This document shows, in pieces, positions 58,070 through 64,000 of a DNA stretch of 64,000 nucleotides. The stretch is from Ilyonectria destructans (Eukaryota > Ascomycota > Sordariomycetes > Hypocreales > Nectriaceae), in contig JAHEWK010000004.1 in NCBI GenBank assembly GCA_020740775.1, forward strand, positions 62,001-126,000, given 5' to 3'. Position numbers and translations under genes: made by a program. Position 1 is the first letter of the stretch. The number at the start of each line of letters is the position of its first letter. The notes under the pieces are model-generated. The model did no database searches and was not told the origin of the DNA. It worked only from the letters and a program-made list of their open reading frames with translations.

Positions 58070-59467
58070 ATGCCGACAACTTTGTCAAGTGTTCCATTTC
58101 GGCTTCCTTGTGGCCTCGTGCTCAAGAATAGGCTCATCAAATCCGCCATGTCCGAGAAAATGGCCGTAAATGACCAACCTACAACTGACCTGCAGCATGT
58201 GTACAAGCGCTGGGCACAAGGTGGATGGGCAGCGTTGATTACCGGTGAGCATTGCACTCGTATGTGGACGTAGTTAAATACTGACGACTGCTCCAAGGAA
58301 ATATCATGGTTGATGAGAAGTATATTAGCTCTGCAGGAGATGTTGCAGTTTCCGGCCGTGATTCGAGCATCGTTGAGAGTTGGGCTGCTTAGGCTGAGGG
58401 AGTTCATGAGCATGGATGTCGTATAATCGCCCAGTTGTGAGTAATACGCACAACAGAATTTGCGGGAGCCTAGTATGCTGACCCAAGTGCTAGAAATCAT
58501 CCCGGTCGCCAATCGCCACTTGGAGCTGGGAAGAGGGGTGTTTTATCAAAGACCCTTTCACCAAGTGCTGTTCCACTTAATATCGGCGATAATTGGGTGG
58601 CTTGTGTCGCCCGGGCCGTGGTGTTTGGTACTCCCCAGGCTTTGGCAAGGGATCAGGTCGACAATGTAATTGCGCAGTTCACTCGTGCCGCCAGGTTAGC
58701 ATCACAGGCTGGTTTCGACGGGGTGGAAATTCACGCAGCACGTGAGAGAAATACCTAGCCGCCCAACTGACAAAGAGATCCCAAGGGTGGCTGACATGCA
58801 AGCAGATGAATTCTTGCTCTCGCAATTCTTGTCATCGTCTGCCAACAAGCGTTCAGACGAGTTTGGTGGTTCTGTAGAAAAGCGTGCCGAACTTGTAATT
58901 CGAATTCTTCGAGCTATTCGATAACATGTCCCCTGTTCATTTTGCGTCGGCGTCAAGATCAACGCCGCGGATTATATGAGCGAGGGAGGCTTCGACGAAA
59001 TGATGCGGCAGATCGAGCTCATTCACAAGGAAAACCCGGATTACATGCAGCTCAGCGGCGGATCTTTTGAGGACCTCAGGTTCGTTCGGTGGTCATCTTC
59101 CTACTCCTGCACTCATAAATCTGATGGATCTAAACAGATGCTGAGTACTCGCAACTCGGTGGCTAGAACTGGCGTCACGGCTGCACGGACAATCGTTCGC
59201 GAGGGCCCTTTCCTTCGTGGGAGTAAAGAAGTTCGCCATAAATTTCCTCAGCTCCCACTCGGTGTGACTAGTGGCGTTCAAAGCCAACAAGGAGTTGAAA
59301 ATGCACTCGCTAGGGCTTGCGACGCCGTCGGTCTAGGCAGACCCGCCGTGAAATTTCCAGACCTGCCCGACAAAATCATGTTCAACGGTGACTTGGCTGA
59401 CGCGGAGGCAAGATTCGATGTTGAAGCCGCGCCATCTCAAGGGTGGATTGGTACGAAGATTCGGTGA
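58070..59467 (+). pseudogene. NADH:flavin oxidoreductase / old yellow enzyme, disrupted
   Basis: OYE proteins use FMN to reduce activated C=C bonds. Exons 58070-58244, 58298-58436, 58494-58741 and 58806-about 59079 line up through introns with GT donors. They give LPCGLVLKNRLIKSAMSEKM, GCRIIAQLNHPGRQSPLGAG, GFDGVEIHAAH, SQFLSSSANKRSDEFGG, VGVKINAADYMSEGGFDEMM, and later VRHKFPQLPLGV and CDAVGLGRPAVKFPDLPDK. Two premature stops, TAG 58390-58392 and TAA 58922-58924, stand where Gln is expected; both are C-to-T. The Gly after the active-site HAAH has become Glu. Splicing near 59080-59137 is ambiguous in frame. The enzyme is very likely inactive. Confidence 0.82.
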
Positions 59468-59836
59468 GTCAGTGCCGGGGCAGAAACGGTACGTGGAAGC
59501 CCAACACGCCAGCAATTACGGGACTCAAACTTCTTGTTTGAGATTACATCATAGCCATCATAACTGACAACACTTTTACAGAAGTACTATTCCCCTTTGA
59601 TTCAGAAAATCTAGGGTGTCCAGTAACTCTGCTTTTCAGCTGCACTCGTGTTTTCATTCATCCAGGCACACATGGAGGGTGTCACGGTTGACGAGAATCG
59701 AGTTTGTACATAGTATTACTTGTAATAAATAGAGTCTCAGTTCTTTCTCAAAGGCCACGGCGAGCTAGATTGATTGAGAAGTTTTCGTATGTAGATGTCA
59801 ATATTTCCAACCCCTGAGCTGAGCGATTCTTCTGGT

Positions 59837-60795
59837 TTAATGAATAATGTCTCGTGATCCATACAAACGATCAAGATTGAAGTAACGGAAAAGAACAAAG
59901 TTCTGCCAAAATTGAGATTAGAAACAGTTTCTTCAGGTCGAGGTGGTTTACATACCAGGAACGACAACGGAAAAATGGTGATCATGAAACGAAGGTACCA
60001 TGCCAACTTCCCTTCCCATATCTCGGGACCTGTCGAACCACGGATCAACTTGCTCACGACCGACCTGGCATAGGCATCCGCCATCATACCATTAGCATTT
60101 CCCTTGTCCTTGATGCGCTCCATTGTGCTTTTTATGGGGAGATAGAGCGATGTCTCAGGGGCATAGAACCCGTGGCGGAGGATACTACTACGGACAAATC
60201 CTGTAACCACCTCAATGACAGAGATGCCCAGTGGTTTCAGTTCCTATTGACTATTTTAGGTTCAAGCAGGCCAAAGAATCGGATCATCACTTACAAGCCG
60301 TAGAGTCTTCGTGTACTGGCTTAAAGCAGCCTTAGAGGCATTGTATGCTCCTTGCCACACGACTGGCACGTCACGCGTTACGCTGCCAATCTGGACAATC
60401 CGTGCATGGGGAGCCCTCAGGAGAAGTGGAACAAAGAGCTGGCAAAGACGCATTATGGAGAAAACATTGACTGTGAATAGCTTCATCACCTCTTGCACAT
60501 CCAGGTCGATCGCCGTTGCGGCGTAATGTGTCCCTGCGTTGTTGACTAGAAAGTCGAGACGACCACCCGTGCGTTTCGAGACCTCATCTTTTAATTGATC
60601 CATGCTCTTCATGTCATCAAGTTCGAGTGGTAAGGCCTGGATGTTTGGATATCGACGGACCAGGTTCTCAAGTGACTCGACCCGTCTTGCAGTTGCGAGG
60701 ACTGTGATTCCACTGGAAGCGAAGGCCACAGCCAGCCGCTCTCCGATGCCGCTGCTACACCCAGTGATAAGTGCGAATGGCGGATTGGGTGTCAT
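59837..60795 (-). CDS. Short-chain dehydrogenase/reductase (AYR1-like, 1-acyldihydroxyacetone-phosphate reductase type)
   Basis: Three exons (60795-60295, 60243-59956, 59902-59837), introns 51 and 53 nt, give 284 residues. The classical SDR motifs are present: ITGCSSGIGERLAVAFA (TGxxxGxG), FLVNNAGTHY (NNAG), IVQIGSVTRD (Ser) and YNASKAAL (YxxxK). The C-terminal extension with a hydrophobic segment (WYLRFMITIFPLSFL) matches fungal AYR1-like proteins, which sit on lipid droplets or ER. The last 21-residue exon is supported by the splice sites and a stop at 59839-59837. Intact. Neighbouring enzymes suggest it may instead serve the local pathway as a ketoreductase. Confidence 0.88.
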
Positions 60796-61464
60796 GTTGG
60801 TAAGCTAGGGAGTTCAAGGAGTTGAAAAGGATTAACATCCAAGCGAGAATAAGTGTCCAAATCAAAGCTTCAAATCTAGTAAGTTCCAAGCTCGATTCCA
60901 AGATCCTGAGATTATGACCTCAAGAGAACAAAGCTGCATTACTAATGTCATGCACATGACTCTCCTGCTCTCTCCTCCACGTGTCTCGGCTCGTCTTGTC
61001 TGGAGGGACGGTTGGCTATACCGAGGCTTCTCTGCTGTAAAATCATGGACGACTAAGAATTGCCCTGGGTAACAACAGGGTATTAGCACGAGGTAGCAAA
61101 AGCTTCTCGACCTACCGCCGAAGTTATTTGATTGAATGAAGCATGATGTGGAGGGAGGGGTGTTTTGTCTTAGCGCCGGAGTATTGGTCGAATGGGGCTT
61201 GCGCGAAAGTTCCTCCGAAATGCTACTAGGCCCTGTTGGTTGAATTTGAATTCCCACGAAACGCCACGCGGTGAAGTCCAGAATCCTCCAAACGGTTTCA
61301 CCCGGAGGACCACATTGTTTCTCCGAAGAGAAGGTAGAGCTTGCCAGGCAGTTCATCAATCATAAGTAGCCTGCATCCAGCTCAGTTCCCGTGCTTGAGA
61401 TGGAACAATCCTGATAAATACAGGCTTTGCTCAACGAACGACCCCCAGCATCTAGTGACTGAAG
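60796..61464. other. Divergent promoter between SDR and dioxygenase-like gene
   Basis: About 670 bp without a supported gene. A minus 165-codon frame (60862-61359) lacks domains. No repeats were noted. Confidence 0.45.
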
Positions 61465-62606
61465 ATGTCGCTAGTCTTTAACTTGCTCTTTACTATTCTT
61501 TCAAAGCTACCGAGACGTTTGCGCGAAGCCATCATGCCCGATATGTTGATTCCTCCCATCTCAAATGATCCGTCCAAGGTCCAGCTTGCTCGTATAGGCC
61601 ATGTCTACTTTGAGCATCCCGACTTGGACAAGTTTAAGGAGTTTGCAAAGGACTTTGGGTTTACTGAAGAGCACATAACGAGGGACAGGATATATTTTCG
61701 CGGGTATGGAAACGACCCATACATCTATGTCGCTTCGAGGAGTAAGGATTCCAAGCCCAGGTTTCGCGGCCCAGCTTTCGTTGCTGAGTCCCAAGAGGAG
61801 TTTGACAAGGCCGCCAAGCTAGACGGTGCAGTCATCGACTCCTTGGACGACGCTCCCGGAGGTGGTGATATTGTAACGTTCAATCGACCGGATAACACGT
61901 TCTTTCACGTTGTCTTTGGACAGAAAGAGCGAGAGACAAGCCCACGGGAGCCAACAGCCACCCACGAGCAGCAAGGGCCATACAACGGAGCGTTTGATAA
62001 ACCGAGACGAGGTTAGCAGGGACAAAGACATCCAATTACGTGAATATCACCTAATGACGTCTAGGGAGATTTCAACGCTATCGTCATGGCCCAGCCTTGG
62101 TCCACAAGCTGGGGCACTTTGGCTATGTGATACCCGATTTTGACCGCGAGCTCGCGTGGTATACGGACAATTTCAACTTCGTTCCCTCCGATGTACTATA
62201 CCACTGGGACTTCTCCAACCTAGATGTGTTGACGTTTATACATCTTGACCGTGGCGAGGAGTACTCTGATCATCATTGCTTCTTCATGCAGAGGGCAGAA
62301 CCTCATGTCAAGAAGACATTTCTCCACCACACATCCTACGAGGTTGCCGACTTTGACACGCAGCTCATTGGACACGACTGGTTGGCCAAGAAGGGGTGGA
62401 AAAGTATCTGGGGGGTCGGTAGGCATGTCTTGGGCAGCCAGATATTCGACTACTGGGCGGATCCAAGCGGGTTTAAGATAGAGCATTATGCGGATGGTGA
62501 TCTTGTCAACAAGGACACGCCAATGTATAGGGACGTGGTTGGACCATTCTCAGTGTGGGGACCTGAAGTGCCAAAAGACTTCGGAGACAAAGGGGGAACT
62601 ACGTAA
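61465..62606 (+). CDS. Two-domain VOC / extradiol-dioxygenase-like protein
   Basis: Two exons (61465-62011, 62065-62606) with a 53-nt intron give 362 residues. Type I extradiol dioxygenases open catechol-type rings next to the hydroxyls with Fe(II). The N-terminal module (about residues 40-155) starts RIGHVYFEHPDLDKFKEF. The C-terminal module starts LVHKLGHFGYVIPDFDREL. The candidate metal triad is the His of KLGHFGY, a His of SDHHCFF and the Glu of FKIEHYADG, with FDYWADPSGFKIEHY as the family's C-terminal signature. An N-terminal 30-residue leader is hydrophobic/basic (MSLVFNLLFTILSKLPRRLR), of uncertain role. Intact. With the FAH-type hydrolase relic it forms the classic pair for meta-cleavage of an aromatic ring. 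Confidence 0.82.
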
Positions 62607-63212
62607 TGGGCCATACAAAGGATAGACGTCTTGTAGTATGCACTCCGCTTGCACGACTTATTGAGCTTAGTTATGAACTAATATCTTTAGCCTCCACGGG
62701 GTTTGCTAGCCTTAATATGGCCCTGGGGATGTGTGGATATCTGAACATACTCAAGGTGCAGACCGTTTGGCGAAAGGCTCCCGGAACCAGTGGTTTCAGA
62801 TCCTACACTTAGTTTGAATCCTCTTTCTATCATATCATACCCATTCCACGTCTCTTCATCCATCAAATTGCACATTTAAGCTCGCGGAGTGGTCTTCTTG
62901 CTGTGCTCATGATGACTCAAGGCTTCCGTGCGGCTGGTGTCTCGTCTTATGAATCTCGTTATCCGATACCCGACTTGAACCCGCCACTTTTCGGTCCCCT
63001 AGGTAGTGTTGTAGTGCTACCGGTATTAATGTCACTCCGTGAAATTGATGGCCTTTTGTATGTACCTATGTTGTGCACCTTCGATATTACTAGTGCCCCG
63101 TCGCATATCAGGAACTTGAGTTCGTAGTCAAAGACTACCCAGGGACAGGCCTTTGTGTGTAAAAGCTCCGAAGTAAGAAATAAACTATGTCACAAGTCTT
63201 TGTATATAAATC
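62607..63212. other. Intergenic between dioxygenase-like gene and Zn2Cys6-type regulator
   Basis: A convergent 0.6-kb gap. No gene, RNA or repeat could be supported. Confidence 0.5.
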
Positions 63213-64000
63213 CTAATTTACGACGTCTCCATGAGTCGACGAAAGGAATCGCAGCCATCTTGGGTGCAATGGCGCCTCGAAACGCGATAGTATGGTTTGG
63301 ATGTCGGTGCGTGTCAGCGGGCCTGTGAGAGACTCCTTGAAACTTTTAAATGAAACTGTCCCAACTGCATTAGCCTGAAATAGTTCGGGTTTTGTATGAA
63401 TTCAGTATAAACTTACGAACGAGCAGCCTTGGAAGCGTCCAACTACTCGCAAACTTTTCGAGCAGCAGGAGAAGGACAGTCTCACAATGCTCCAAGTTGG
63501 ATTGTAAAGTAGAATCGGCAACTCCAGCGAACTTCCTCTGAAGATCCACAAAACCGAGGGCGGTAAAGACAATCAAGCACACTGCGGGATCTGCACTCAG
63601 ACAGAAGGTGCTATTCCATTGTTCCGACACAGAAGCAATGTCTTGGCATATCTCAAGGAGTTGCTGCCAGCTTAGCAGCCATTCATCTTCTTGGTCGAAA
63701 CCAGAACATTTGATGATCGAGACGAGAAGTCGTGCCACGTGCAAATGAAGAATAGTAACTAGCCTCGAGTGATGGACAGAGCTCGTTTCATTCAAGAAAA
63801 CGTTGCGTGTGGGGTTAAGATAACTGGTTGGGAGAGCAAGGCGGAGTGCCGAGAGGCGTCGCTCGACGTTCCGGGAGCACGCAACCGTCTCTGTGGATGG
63901 CTCCAACATGTGTAGTTGCAACGCTCTACCGGCTTGGCGCGTCGCAGTTACAGTAATTGTGTGAAGGTTGGACAGCGACGTCTGACGCGGAACTGAGGTA
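63213..64000 (-). CDS. Fungal-specific transcription factor, C-terminal part, runs off the right edge
   Basis: Exons: from the window edge (64000) to about 63421, then 63374-63213, with a 46-nt intron (donor GTTCGT or, four bases on, GTAAGT). The open frame carries TATRQAGRALQLHMLEPSTE, then NVERRLSALRLALPTSYLNP and a helical C-terminal region (HCETVLLLLLEKFASSW). These match the middle-homology region of Zn2Cys6 regulators (RxAxRxALQL..; W/L..LP.S..). The DNA-binding domain would lie beyond 64000. As the gene next to the catabolic-looking cluster it is the natural candidate regulator. Confidence 0.7.

Noticed and set aside
60862..61359. 165-codon minus frame between the SDR and the dioxygenase-like gene
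   Set aside because: No domain, no start context, and it occupies the expected divergent promoter region.

Overview
The window is nuclear DNA of a filamentous ascomycete (Pezizomycotina, most likely a Sordariomycete; inferred from gene content and style, not proven). Genes have short introns (46-86 nt) with GTAAGT/GTATGT-like donors, CTAAC/CTGAC branch sites and CAG/TAG acceptors. Families include Zn2Cys6 and DUF3425-bZIP regulators, Erg4 and fungal DUF2156. Blocks of extreme A+T carry transposon relics whose stops are C-to-T changes (CAA/CAG to TAA/TAG, TGG to TGA), the signature of repeat-induced point mutation (RIP). Exon coordinates were derived by hand from splice signals and checked for frame continuity.

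Left part (1-12.5 kb): the 5' half of an ERG4 sterol reductase runs off the left edge. It is followed by a sterol glucosyltransferase broken by two nonsense changes and a probable frameshift, and by a free-standing DUF2156 protein, a candidate aminoacyl-tRNA-dependent sterol aminoacyltransferase. All three are sterol or lipid linked. A+T-rich blocks lie at 1.74-2.6 and 11.2-12.5 kb.

Centre-left (12.5-20 kb): a sugar transporter and a GH78 alpha-L-rhamnosidase are transcribed divergently, with a Zn2Cys6 regulator behind the rhamnosidase. The regulator promoter has three head-to-tail 48-bp repeats. A close relative of the first repeat lies in the transporter/rhamnosidase promoter, which suggests one regulon for rhamnoside use.

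Centre (20-42 kb): a decayed pogo-like transposase is followed by a PLP gamma-family enzyme (cystathionine gamma-synthase-like), an MFS exporter and a stand-alone adenylate-forming ligase, a possible small metabolite cluster. Then come a RIP-mutated LINE piece, a DUF6604-like remnant, an arrestin-like protein, a secreted type-B carboxylesterase, an NAD(P)-dependent epimerase/reductase and a bZIP-DUF3425 regulator.

Right part (42-64 kb): an FAD monooxygenase, a broken FAH-family hydrolase, a broken old-yellow-enzyme reductase, a short-chain dehydrogenase, a two-domain extradiol-dioxygenase-like protein and a Zn2Cys6 regulator together look like a decaying aromatic-compound (or meroterpenoid) pathway. 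An 11.6-kb nested insertion splits it. A Mutator-like element (about 75-bp terminal inverted repeats, perfect 9-bp target duplication) was itself invaded by an 8.4-kb Ty3/gypsy chromovirus-type retrotransposon (375-bp LTRs, perfect 5-bp target duplication). Most of the nested structure was later heavily mutated by RIP.
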